This document shows positions 23,051-34,720 of a stretch of DNA of 64,000 nt, in pieces; the stretch's first letter is position 1, and each line of letters opens with the position of its first letter. The DNA comes from Biscogniauxia marginata (Eukaryota; Ascomycota; Sordariomycetes; Xylariales; Xylariaceae). Location of the stretch: positions 124,001 to 188,000 of the forward strand of contig MU404125.1 of NCBI GenBank assembly GCA_022695795.1, given 5' to 3'. The notes under the pieces were generated by a model, which did not search any database, was not told where the DNA came from, and worked only from the letters and a program-made list of their open reading frames with translations. A program made the position numbers and the translations under genes.

Positions 23051-26000
23051 TTAATATCTTAGCTCGACACGCGTGAATCGCTTTTTCATCATGTCGTCTA
23101 GCCAGTTCTTCTCTTCATGAGGCCAAGAGTCCTGCGTCTGTTTCCACAGCCCCTGCTTGCCAAACTCGGCACCAATTTCGATCTTTGTGTCGCGCACAAT
23201 CGCCTTTCCCTTCCGCGGGTGGATGAATAGCGAAATAGTTTTTATTTCCGGCATTAAATCGTTGGACACAGTCCACGTGTTCGTTGATGCTTGAATGTCG
23301 GCCTGGGTAGGTTTAACCCAGAGCAATGATTTCGTCGCCGTCGTTGGGGCCATGGGTGAAGTTGTCTTGGTGCTTATGAGGATTTGATTACGTTCCATAT
23401 TATCTACAGCATACCCGTGCATTGCGGGGTGAATATCCGAGGGTGGCGTCGTGGAGCTGAAAAAGACGGGATGCCTGATAGACACATCAAAGTTGGCAGG
23501 CTGAAGGCTTCTGCCTTTTAAGATGGCCTCATCTAATTCGGCCTTCCATTGAGATGACGGTACCGGGCCTCTTGAAGCCCTCAAGTTAGGATAGGATGCT
23601 GCTATAGCGTGACGAAGGGCCATTGACCACTCCTTGGGAGTTGTCTTCTTGCGAATGATCTTAGGAGCTATGTGGCTGGCCCGGGTTGCTTCTAGAAGTG
23701 CTTCATCCCAGTTTCGTGGGTACGTGGCTCTTAGTGCAAGCATGGTCCCAGGATAACTAGCAACCATTGCTTCTCGTAGCGCACCGTCCCAATCTTGGCG
23801 ATATACCAAAGTAGGGCGATGCTGCCGACGGAGCGGGATACGCGCAGGATCCTTCTGGGCAGTCTCGTCCAAATTCTTGACCACAAATTCTACCGGAAGC
23901 TCCGGGGTGATAGGGGCTCCATGTCTTATCTTGGGCTCAACATTCTCTGGCACCTTAGGAACATCTGGTACCTTTTTGTCCTTCTTTCCCCACCAGCCAC
24001 GGAAGAATCCACCATTGCTCTTAGTGGATTCAGGAACTGATGACACCTTTGTGATACTTGTTTTGACCGATGCGGCGTCAGTAATGGGGCTTGATGGCGA
24101 TGAGCTTAAAGTAGATATAGAAGTGGCCGATGGGCTTCCAGGACGAACAGAAGAGATAGAGATCCAGTCGATCTTTGCTGAGGCAACTTGAGTACTAACC
24201 CACAAGCGGGTAGACTCTAACTTTTGTACCGACCCCCTCTTGATACTTGATCTCCTACTCATAGTTAGAGCAGCAGGCTCGGCGGATGTAGTGCGCCAGT
24301 CTACTCTCTTTTCGTCAGGCTGGAACAATTTTGCACCTGCAGCAGCTGTTGCACCAGTCTTCGTCCATAGGAGGTTCTTGCTGGCAATAGGTGTCTGATT
24401 TACAGCGGGTGATACCGCCCAGAGGCTCCTGGTTATTAATGGGCCTAGAGGTTTTCTGGTTGTGCGAGGCTTTCTTGTCATGAAAATAGCGGCTGGAGCT
24501 TCGGATGTTCTCTTCAAGTCCTGTCTAGAGGCTCCAATGCTGAAAAGGCCCCCACTTACTGAATGTAAAATATTGGCAGGTTTAATCCATAATCCAGCCG
24601 AATGAGTTTGAGTTTTAGGTTGAACTTGATTCGGGACTACTTCAGTAGAGGATTGTTTGTTGGATACGAAGAGTTGCGTAGGAATTGATACAGCTGGCGC
24701 CGAAATTAGAGACTCCTTGACCCAGAGACTTTCACTGGATCTAAATTGTGGCCAAGCCTCTTCACTTCTCCTAAGAGGCTTTCGCATCATTGTGATGGCT
24801 GCAGGCAGTTTAGAGGTCCTCCGGAAGTCATCTCTGGCTACGCTAGCATTGAAGAGGCCTTTGTGTTCAAACTCAGGGCCACTAGGGGACTGAACCCACA
24901 ACCGACTTGGCTGGGCAGATGCAATTTCCTCCTGGAGTTTGCTGATAACACCAATCACGATAGCAGCAGCCGGGGTAAGGATGTTTTCAGATGCATTTAG
25001 GCCTGGTGTAGCCGGGGCCTTTTGAGTCCAGAGCTGATTTGTCGTCAACTGAGCCAAGGGCTCCTTAACCACACGAGGTGTCCTTGATGGTAAGAAGAGC
25101 GCAGCAGGCTGTTTTGACGTCCTACGGTGTTCAGACCTCGGGTAACTAATAGTAAACAACCCGTCGACCTCCGGGGCCTTGTTGATTGTGGTCTGTACCC
25201 ATAGGAACGAAGTATCGGCTGGCGACTTCTCTGACGGGTGAGGTGCTAGAGTGTTGGTGACAGATGTCCTTGCCGTCCACAGAAGTGCTGAGGTGCTCGC
25301 ACCTACACCCTTCGGGCTTAGAACCCATAAGCTAGAACTTTCAATGGAAGGTAATTTCTCCTGGGCTCGTGGTTGCGATCTCACAATTCCGTCAGTTTCT
25401 GGAATATAGCTCTGCCACGCCGTGTCATCTGGTTGCGGTAGACCACAGACCGGGCGAGAGTCCATAGATGGTGGCTGTTCCCATATTAACGAAACTACAG
25501 GCGTGGTTTCAACAGTCCCTAGCTCGAAAGAAGTTAAGACTGTATCGTCAGACTTGGGTGCAACCCACAGAAGTTCGTGACTAGACACGCCGTTGCGTCT
25601 CTTAACTGGCGTCCATAAGGTGTTGCTCTTGATAGAAGCAGGCTCCTGGGCACGTGGCTGAGCTCTGACTATACTACTGTCTTCCGAGACGTAACGTTCC
25701 CAAGTCGTGTTTTCTGGCATAGGTAGGAAACTATGGTGATCGACATTTCGATACGATTTAGAAGTCCAAAGCTGTGGTACAGGTTCGTCTGGTACCATTT
25801 CCAGCTCTTCTTGTAGTCCATCGTCATGTTCGTCGTCGGATGAAATGTCAACAGCATATTCGGCTAGTGCCGAGGCATTAAGAGCTGCTAAATCCTGAGG
25901 TGATAGGACTAGACTGTCACGAGAGGGTGCTTCCGACTTAAGCAAGCTAGCAATTTCCCACAAAGTGGTCTCATCAAAATCGTCACCTTCAATGTCGCTG

Positions 26001-29000
26001 TCGGAGTAGTCGAAGTTATCACCGTCTTCTTCATCATACTCATCAAAGAAAGATGATGAATACTCGGAAGCTTGAATCTGTCTGGCTCTCGCTTCCAAAG
26101 TGGCGCTGAGTGTGGGACCTCCAGTGGTCATTGTTCCCGGCATTGCCATGAACATCTGGTTCGGACGACTTTGAATAGTGGGATGTTCACTCTTCTCTCC
26201 CCACGGAAACTGGAAAATGCCAAGTGTCCCCCGCTTGTCGGGTAATGGCTTGGGGCTTTCAAGTATATCAGGAAGGAGAGTCATACGCTTGCTTCGACGA
26301 GGTGGACGAATGGTGACGGGACGGGTAGCAACTTGTGTACGCTGCATAGGATCATCCTTCCTCCACAATCCGTTCGTAATGTTTCCATCACGGCTCGACT
26401 GGGTAGGCTTTTGCCACAGCTGGGAACTTTCGATATTCAACACATCCGGAGACTTCCTACTCACTGGGCGGATGGATAGCCCTGGAAGATCATCAATTGG
26501 GCCAGCCTTCGCGGATTGCTTTGTAGAGGCAGCCCAAAGCCACGCATTAGGTCCATCTTGAACGGGTGGTTGCTGCGTCCAGAGACCATGAGGTTGAATG
26601 AATGACTTGAGCATTATCGAGCTTATTGCCCGCGTGCTCCTTCGAATATCGCTATCAGATTCTGAATCATCGGTGTCAGGAGGACTTGGGCTTCCTAAAG
26701 CAGCCTTAGAAACAGAAAGGAAGTTCATGTTGTTTCGCTTCATTATCAGATCTGGCACATGCTCCATGTATTCCATCTGGGCCTCGGCGAGGCGTGTTTG
26801 CCATAAACTAGCATGCGTGCTCTCAGAGCTCAGGGATGAGTCCTGGGACGACGACATACTAGCACTGCTTCTCCTATTAGGCCGTATTGTATTTCCAGTT
26901 TGCAAGCGAGCTTGTGGAGGAGACTGTTGTCCAGCTGGGGTTGAGTTTTGCGAAGGTTGCCTAGGCGGCGGAATGACTGAGTTCGGTCGAGATTGTCTTG
27001 ATGGCGAGGTCCGGATACTGGACAAAGAATCTCGATCAAGCTGGTTCTGCGTGGATTGCCACTTGCTCTCTAACTGCCCCATCTCGAGCTCGAGGTTTTC
27101 TAGGAGGGCTAAACGTCGTCCCTGACTTTCGGTGGACTCTCGATTAGGTTGCTCAAATTTTCTTAACTGTGCTTGAATGACCTGATACGCAGCCTCAGGC
27201 GATTCTAAAGGAGAGGGTTCTGCAGCTTGTACAACTATTGCCCTTTTTTTGGTGCTATTTCCATTCAGAAGCAACGGTGCCGGGGGAGGCATCTTTCTTG
27301 ATCGACCTTTATCTTGCCTGCTAGAGAAAGTAGGGCATTTGTCCCCTACACGGTGATGGAACCGGAATGGATTGCTTGCTTCGGTAATTGATGCATTGAC
27401 AGCGGGCTGGTTACCCTCTTCCTGGTAGAATGATCGGCGATTGTTGACTGATTGATTTGGAAATGTATCCAGCATAACTGTCACGACTTCATTTGCACTT
27501 TCGTCGTTTTGGTCCACGTTTCCCCCTGAATCGCGAGAGTCCTTCTCGATGTAGGTCGAACGGGCATTCTGCCGTGATACTTGAACACGAATGGGTGCAA
27601 CTAGTGAATAAACGGAGCCCCAATTACTTGCAAGATCTTCGTCCCGAGCTACTGTCTCGGTTATCGTGGGAGACACGCCAGTTTCTCCGCCAAAAGGAAT
27701 AACTGGCGACGATCTTCGATTGAAACTATTGCTGAAGGTCTGGTTCAACTCCTTGGCTGTATTACGATTGCCTGGAGTAATAGTTCGATACAGCTCTGTG
27801 TCATCAAGGACACTCGCAGTTAGTAATGTGCTCCTATCAGTGATCTTGGAAGTTCTACCGTTGCCGTCGAGTTCCCAGTCTAAAGGTTGACCAGCTTGCA
27901 CAGGGGCGTCTTGCAAGAAAGCGTCAGGTACAGGGGGCATCTCGGGTACTGAAGACCGTCGTTTTGTGATGGTATTAGTCATTGACGGAGCACTTCGTGG
28001 TGCCACGAGAATGCTCATTTTCTCGTCAAAAGTCATGCTCTTGGTGTTATTGATAAAAGGCCGTGCTACAGTACCAGCACTTTTAGGAGGCGGTGGTAGA
28101 GGAGGGAGCTGTGTTGGACTTCCAGGCATGGATTGCAAAATACCTGACTTGCGACTTGCAATAGAGTTTCCAGATTTTGACCGCCTGTGCCCATGGTTGG
28201 GTGATATTTCAGCGGGAAAAACTTGCCGGTCTTTATCGCCCTTCCTAGGAATAGGGCGTGGCCGATGGACCATTGAATCGCCTGAATCAAGTGCTGTTAC
28301 TGGTGTCTTTGAAGCTCCATGTAAGATGTTGTTGACAGCATTTGGGTCGTCATAAACAATGTTATTAACAAACATGACCGTCTGCTTTTTCTCAATACTA
28401 GCTTCTTCGGCCATCGCTTTCGTTGCTTGGGCGCGGGGATTTGATGGTAGACCGTTGGTTGGACGGCGTTGGAGTGGCGTCTTCTCCGGCTCTAGAACCG
28501 GCGAAGCCGGAGACGGTTCTGTAGGTCTTGGGATGGGTATGCGAACCGGTTCGCCGGGTCGGATTGCTTGGAAATTCGATGTCGATGTCGATGTCACTGG
28601 CACCGGCATTGACCGTGGTTGCCGCGGTGATCTCCTCCGAACAGATTCAGTGCCAGGAGACAGTTGGGTTGCAGTAGACGAGGCATTCGCTTCAATAGAC
28701 AATCCACCTGTAGTCTTAGTTGTCTTAGTAGAAACGGACCTCTGTAGATCCGCTAACGACTTAGGCGCAACGTCCTTCCGTTTCACACTCGCAGCTCTAT
28801 TGATAGTAGTCTCACGTTCTGGAAGGGATGGAGGTAGAGGGGCTGGTCGTTGTGCAATAAGACTCGATGCTCGCTTCACTTCCTTAGCCCTCCTTGCCTT
28901 TTCGTTGTTGGCAGCTGTAGCAAGATCGATCGTGGGTATACGGTCGAGAGGGTTTGGAGTACTCTTGTCATCCTTGAGAATTGGTTTCGAGATCGCAATC

Positions 29001-30237
29001 TTTCCTCCAGCCCCCTTGAAACCACCTTTATTCTTCCTTCCCTTATCGTCTACTGGTATTCTCTTATCTCGGGGTCCCCGGGATTGTGACACAGTCGGTA
29101 GGTTTGCTAGCTCAGCCTGATTCATCCGCATTGGCGGGAAGAGTTGCCCTTGAACTGGGAGTCCATCTACTCCTGAAATAGCGGGATATCCACGCATATC
29201 ACTTGTGGCAGCAAATGCAGACAAGGTCATTGTGTTCATCTCCTTGAGGTCCTCATAACGAGATGGAGGATAAGCCGTAGAGTCCGAAGAGGATAGGTCT
29301 CTGTCTCTCTCTAGACCCTGTGCGGTTGGAGAGTCTGGTCGCTGCGGAGGCCCTCGAGTGACGACCAGTGTCCCAGAAAATACAGCAACCAGTGCTTGGA
29401 AACATTAGCGACAAGGCCATCAAGGTCTGGATAATACGAACCAACTAGAATCGTTAAACCAATAACGGGCAGAGTCGTTCGAAAGAACAGGTCGATTGTT
29501 GCTATTCCGAGTAATAGCGTCACACTTGTCTATAGATCGTCAGTATATATCTCAGCACTGGAGCTACGGGTACTAACTCCCATCCATATAGCCAGCCCAA
29601 TGATGATTAAGTTGACAGCTTTGCTTCTATCGATTACGTGTCGATCGTTTTGGCTGCCTTTCCCTTGCCCGGTACTGAAAGAACGGATCGCTAACAGAAT
29701 AAGGATGACGGCATCTAAAGCAATAACCGTGATGGGAACAGCGGGTACCTGGGAGATTGGTACGCAAGTAGGGTTGAAATGAGTTCTTGTCAACGCGACA
29801 AACGCTATCCCAAGAATCAAGCGGCCCAAAACAAGAATCTGCGGCAATACGCTAAACACAGTTTTCTCGTTATCCTTGTGAAGCGCCCAAACCAAGTACT
29901 GTTCCACAAACACCCTACCCAGCTGATCGGAGAGCGATGAAAATATCACCGCTGCTTGGCATACCGACGTCGCGGTCGGTTCGATGAGTACCGAGAGAAA
30001 TTCGACTAGCGACCAAGAAGTAGAAGAAATCAAAAATAAAATGAGGACCAGCCTCAGGCCGTCCCGGAAAATCGCTGAGCCATTGCCTTTGGAATAGAGG
30101 ACCGAAGTCGCTGAGGCCGCGGTAAATAAGATGCCACTGGTTTGTCATGTCAGTTTACTTGACTTGAGTTGCTGTTAGAACGTCACCCACAAGGAGAAGG
30201 CTGCGATCAAGGCCTGGATGGCCCCGGGAACCGCCAT
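23051..30237 (-). CDS. Giant seven-hydrophobic-segment protein with a ~2,100-residue disordered repeat tail
   Basis: Reconstructed as four exons on the minus strand, 30237-30191, 30136-29578, 29529-29442 and 29394-23051, giving 2,345 residues. The last exon alone is a 2,062-codon ATG-initiated frame. I extend it because the frame stays open 51 codons upstream and joins in phase to a chain of membrane exons. The first about 245 residues show seven hydrophobic stretches, starting MAVPGAIQALIAAFSFGILF and ending near LTILVALVAVFSGTLVV. A Ser/Pro/Arg-rich tail begins after TRGPPQRPDSPTAQG. The tail has an acidic patch (DEYDEEDGDNFDYSDSD, near 26000) and many LW dipeptides. It also has at least four modules built of LW(V/I), GLF, R-R/K-TS and PAA (about 24180-25200) and four W-x-x-A/E-L repeats (about 23515-23820). 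The C-terminus is W-rich and basic. I know no named family. Topology resembles a receptor with a long cytoplasmic tail, but no ligand or G-protein motif is evident. The alternative is two genes, a membrane protein and a separate 2,062-residue protein starting at 29239. The donors GTGGGT and GTTCGT are weak, so junctions need RNA support. Confidence 0.7.
23515..23820 (-). repeat. Four in-frame W-x-x-A/E-L protein repeats
   Basis: Within the giant protein, units of about 25-30 residues begin DWDGALREAMVASYP, NWDEALLEATRASH, EWSMALRHAIAASYP and QWKAELDEAILKG. Each would form a Trp-led amphipathic helix, so this looks like a short helical repeat domain near the C-terminus. Confidence 0.75.
24180..25200 (-). 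repeat. Tandem LW-GLF-RTS-PAA protein modules
   Basis: Successive modules of about 70-100 residues share the order LWVQ, then GLF or LF, then a basic R-x-x-RTS, then PAA(I/L) with basic R/K, then the next LW. Examples are GLFTISYPRSEHRRTSKQPA, GLFNASVARDDFRRTSKLPA and GLFSIGASRQDLKRTSEAPA. A degenerate copy has LFQPDEKRVDWRTTSAEPA. LW-bearing segments continue upstream to about 26830 in looser form. Confidence 0.75.
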
Positions 30238-32059
30238 GACTCTGCCAGCGACAGAGATTGAGCGACCAGCGGCCAAACGAAAGTAAAACCCAGTCAATGG
30301 GTAGTTGAAATTATTATTATTATCAAAGGAGCGAATAAGTCATTTTGACGTGTTCAGACAATTATCACGACGCCATAATGGCGACACCGTAGATAAGCGG
30401 ATCTAGGAATCGGTTGTGCAAGAGGGAAGAAAGAAACAAAGCGTTGAGAGAAGAGGACGGAGCTGCCATGGACTGGATGCTTGTCTTCCAGCAGCGATGG
30501 GTAGCCCTTCACGCTGCATCTGCGCATTTCCGCGAACCTGGGCTTTCTTAACAGTGGGTAAGATCTGTGTGGCCTCAAACACAGATCCTTGCGGAGTCTG
30601 TTCGAGATTCTACAAATATCTCGACGTGCCGAGGGACGCGGAGCAGGGTAATTGGTTGAATGGGCGAGGCTGAAAGTCCCGAGCCCATGATGGATGCAAA
30701 AGCCCATGTCGACCCTGTTTCACTTGAGACGCCTCGGGTTTCAACACGAGTCCAGGACCAGCCATGGAGGATTCTGCCAAGTCAAGCTATCCCTCCCAGA
30801 GCAAGCCCTACCGCCGGGAAGATCTGCCAATAGATAACCAGTTTAGATCTTGTGTCTCTTGGAAATGACAATATATTACTAAGTCATACGAATTACCCTG
30901 TCGCGTTGACCGGTGATAAGAAGGCGACAACTAACTACTGAGTAGGTAGGCAACACGAGGCTCTTCTCTAGCAGTGTCGGAGATGCGATTGCGATAATAC
31001 CCAAGCCTTCACGAGATGGCACGGCAAGCGGAGATGCACCTGACGCGCAGCGACAGGTAGCGTCGCAATCGACGAAATAGAGCTCAGGGCGACTGGGCAA
31101 GGCGAAGAGTTCTTTTTTTGGTTAGCACCAAGGTATCGTGTCTTTTGGTCTTCATGTATGTAGAGATCCACGCCATGCAACAGTACTGAATGATGCAGCC
31201 AAGGCGGGTTCCCACAAGCCGTTGGAATTTCTCAGAGATGGTATGGGATGGCACACTATATCGTCAGGTGACTATGAACTACTACCTCAGTCGTTGATCT
31301 ACGGTCGTTGTCGCTGCAATGACTGATCGCCAATGTGCGGGGGCGCGGCAATGCTAGATGTCAGTCAGGATGGCAGGTTGAAGTGAATAATTTTTGGAGT
31401 CGACGCTGGCAGATGGGATGAAATTCGGCAACAATTCCGTGTCTTATTTTCTTGTGTTGTGCTTTATTGCATTTTACTCATATAATAACTAGTGTAACAG
31501 GGAAATGCTGCTTTGTGAGCTAGATGCCCCGCTAAAAACACCAATTAAAATAGGTATATACGCATACCTACATAATACGTGAAGGGCGTCGTAGTATATG
31601 GTGTGGGGAAGGGGCGCTTCGCTTAGAAAATTTAGCCTTAGTTTAGATTTCGTCAGTCCGAAATCTCTGAATCAACCATCCCTTTTACAACTACAATTTT
31701 CTTCTCTTTGGTTCTGCGGCCAGACAATGGGCCTTAATGAACTCCACATAATTGTATAATTAGTCTATTTTGTCAACTCCAATATATTCATGAACCGTGT
31801 ACGTGCAAATCACCACCCCTCGTTCTCGTTTAAGAAATACCGAAAGTCTATGAGTGTATCGATACAAGAGCCGTTTAACTTCGTTCAACCCTTGATCGAG
31901 AGGCAGAATCCGTTACTCAATTCTATTGGTGGCATGACAACGTTGCGAAACATATTATATGTTCCATGTGAGCCGTGTAGTAATATGCATATCCGTCAAT
32001 GTATATAGCTGATGACTCCGGAAGATCAAGAAAAAAAAGGTTATACTACGTGCCAATCA
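30238..32059. other. Intergenic spacer
   Basis: 1.8 kb with no supported gene. It should hold the promoter of the giant gene at the left and the 3' region of the next minus-strand gene at the right. TTATTATTATTAT lies at 30312-30324, just upstream of the giant gene's start. Confidence 0.45.
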
Positions 32060-33193
32060 CTAAAGCTCATCCGGGAAATACACTGTTTCGCCAGTGTCCT
32101 CGTCAACATGAAAAAACCTCTGGCTTGCGCCATCCCAAGTCCAGTACTCGTCTATATCTTCGTTGTCCTCAAAGTCCGACTCGATACCAGAGTCTACTAA
32201 CTTGGTATCTGACATTGACTCGTCTTGTGTTGTGATGTCTCGGATAGCAAATTCGGATGTACATGGCGATATTGAACCAGGTGTCGGAGGCTCTAGATCT
32301 TCCAACAGCCTTCTGGGGTGGATGTTGTGAGGGGCACACGCACAAGTGATAGTCCATTCAGCTTGGGCTCCTCGATTATCGGTGTGGCGCGTTGGGCTTT
32401 TTAGGACTTGAAAAGGGGCTATCCCATTTGTATCTTTTAATAGAAGTTCAGCACGCAAGGAGATATTTGTAAGCAAGTCTCGTTCTTCTACCACTAGTTG
32501 ATCAGTCACCGGTAATTTAGCGGCCTCGCCCTCCTTGGAGCCGAAACGGCTCCCGTCTACCTCAAGGGCTTTATCGCAGGATTCCGAACAGCTTCCTACA
32601 AAGGGAAACAGTCCCGAGGACACAGTTACCTCCTCAAGCATCGATGGCAATCGATCAGAGCTGGGAGAATTCCTAGCTCCTGTTCCGGGAAGTTCTGGCA
32701 CTAGTGTAGACTCGATGGCATTGATGGTAGAGAAGTCTTGCATCTTGGGGAACCCGTCGAATCTATGTTCATCCAAAAATTGGAAATAGACGTTCAGTTT
32801 ATTCCGCTCGATCGGACAAGCTCTAAGGGATTTCCAGGAAATCTGTTGTCGAATAACTCTCAGCCAGTCCGGCGGTGGTGGATAACTCTGGCTTAGTCGG
32901 TTTTGTTTTCCAGAAAGCAGGATATTGGCCAGCTCCAGTACTAGCCAGTGTCCCGTTATATATCTGGACCAGCCCGACCATCTTGGTACCCATTTCGTTG
33001 TTACGAACTTTTCCTCGAGTGCTCTAAAAGGTCGAGTCGCTTCGAAGCTAGCATGGGAAAGCTGGTAGACGAGAGACGACGAGATAGCGTTCTGGTTCTT
33101 GGGTATATTGCAATCGGCAGGTATTAGAGAGCTCAGGGTAGTCTTTTTTCGAATAGCAGTCAACCTGTGATACGAGACCATTTGTGTCTCCAT
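32060..33193 (-). CDS. Hypothetical protein with C-terminal WW-like motif
   Basis: Open frame of 377 residues from ATG at 33193 (METQMVSYHRLTAIRKKT); the frame extends upstream without an ATG to about 33238. A 5' exon is possible: ATG near 33365 opens MSRQNSIQNHQGHRIS, but I could not find a donor that joins in phase. No enzyme motif is seen. A central stretch WSRYITGHWLVLELANIL and PPPDWLRVIRQQISWKSL look like structured helices. The middle is Ser/Glu-rich. The C-terminus is very acidic and ends YWTWDGASQRFFHVDEDTG plus YFP, which resembles a fungal WW-like fold (W...F-H...Y). Function unknown; probably ascomycete-specific. Confidence 0.6.
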   Translation of the reverse strand: METQMVSYHRLTAIRKKTTLSSLIPADCNIPKNQNAISSSLVYQLSHASFEATRPFRALEEKFVTTKWVPRWSGWSRYITGHWLVLELANILLSGKQNRLSQSYPPPPDWLRVIRQQISWKSLRACPIERNKLNVYFQFLDEHRFDGFPKMQDFSTINAIESTLVPELPGTGARNSPSSDRLPSMLEEVTVSSGLFPFVGSCSESCDKALEVDGSRFGSKEGEAAKLPVTDQLVVEERDLLTNISLRAELLLKDTNGIAPFQVLKSPTRHTDNRGAQAEWTITCACAPHNIHPRRLLEDLEPPTPGSISPCTSEFAIRDITTQDESMSDTKLVDSGIESDFEDNEDIDEYWTWDGASQRFFHVDEDTGETVYFPDEL

Positions 33194-34720
33194 TTGCCTT
33201 GTCCTTGATAAGCTTACAAGTTTAACGCTGTGGTCCACGTACTCACGACGAAGGAAACCTCTTAGTAGATTCTGGCTTTGACTGTACTCTGTATGGGGTT
33301 GCTAGTTCCTGCTGGATCGCTTATCCGATGTCCTTGATGGTTTTGAATGGAATTTTGTCGAGACATTGCGACTAAGATGGAATGAAGAATCATAGTCAAA
33401 GGAGGGGGATTAAAATACTTTTTTCACAAGGCTACGCATGGAGGTCTGGAGACCCGAATATGCCAGTACGAATAATAAAAAGATTACCAATCAACACCGA
33501 ATTTATGATCTGAAATTGGAGTTCTTTACCCAGAAACACCAATTAAGAAAAGTATGGTGCCTTGAAAGCAATATATTTTAAGTCCGAAACCAACTGTCAC
33601 AATTCTTTTTCTCACCAGCGACAGAGTGGGTTTGAATGAAACCCTGGGGGCAGACCTACGTGCAAGGATGGTGGGCGCCATATGCAGGCAATCAGCCAGC
33701 ATCGGCAGCCAGGTCATCCTTTTCTTACGTGCAGAGAATATCCAGCAATCGTGCAGCTATCGGGGAACTCCTTCAAACCTTCTAGTCTGGCTAGTATGTG
33801 CTTTTTCCTTTCCCTTATAGGGTGAGCCTCGCCAGAGAAAGGGCCGGTGGGCGACATTGGCTGATTTCAGAATTTATTGACAACAAGGAAGCTACCAAGT
33901 TACCTGAACAAGAACGGAACAGCTCAAGCATTCTGTTCTGGGAGGCAGGATGGTCATACTGGTGAAAGCTTATCTCGAAATATAAGACCTATGGGTTAAT
34001 AAATTGCAATGCCAGCAATGCATCTCACACCGAAAGAAGATAGGCCTCCGAACAAATTACACAAGCCTCTAGCCTTGCTGGAAATCAGGGCATGTACTTG
34101 AGAATATGGTCATGGGAGATACCTGCCGTATCCCCCACCGGTCATAAGCCACTATTCCTATTTATTTCTGCACTTGTGGTTCGTCTTGTCACCGAACTAG
34201 CTCCTGTCCCTCGTTTGTCCTCTAGAAATTCCAAAACACGTCACGATGTGGCTATACCCCAACAGCCGGACTTCTTGTATGTTGACGGGGCATGGGCCGG
34301 TCCACAACTACTCTAGACCTGGCAGTAATTACAAGATTGGGTAATTCCAAAAGAAGAGGGGGGATGAGGCTCTGTTAAAGGGTGCTGCGGCAGAGACTAG
34401 GTTCTGCATTGGGAATTCCTGGTACATTACGTTAACTCTCCTTTCATGCTCATTAATATTCTTCCTCTACCACTACGTCTACCCGAAGCCCTTCACCTAA
34501 CTTGCCCGAATTCTGTTCTTCTTGACTGTTCATATACTCATACCGAATATTCTGGGCCTAGTTGGCAGTTTTGGCCTTGCATTCAACTGACTAGGGTCCT
34601 GTTCGAAGAGTTAGCATCGTCAAGAAGAGCATATGTCACCAAACCTGGCGAGTGAAGCCCCTTTATATCACAGCGGAAATAAGCATCAACCCCAGAAGAA
34701 AAGTACATCAACCGGGTTAA
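33194..34720. other. Intergenic spacer between divergent hypothetical genes
   Basis: 1.5 kb between two divergently oriented hypothetical genes. No RNA gene or coding region is recognisable apart from a possible 5' exon of the minus-strand gene near 33290-33365. Confidence 0.4.

Noticed and set aside
28359..29120. 253-codon plus-strand frame opposite the giant gene
   Set aside because: It is an antisense shadow of the long minus-strand exon, whose sense translation has clear repeats and a good start.
29915..30148. 77-codon minus frame starting MTNQWHLIYRG as the start of the membrane gene
   Set aside because: It is in the wrong frame for the hydrophobic segments. A GTGGGT donor at 30190 and the acceptor before 30136 put the membrane frame in phase instead.
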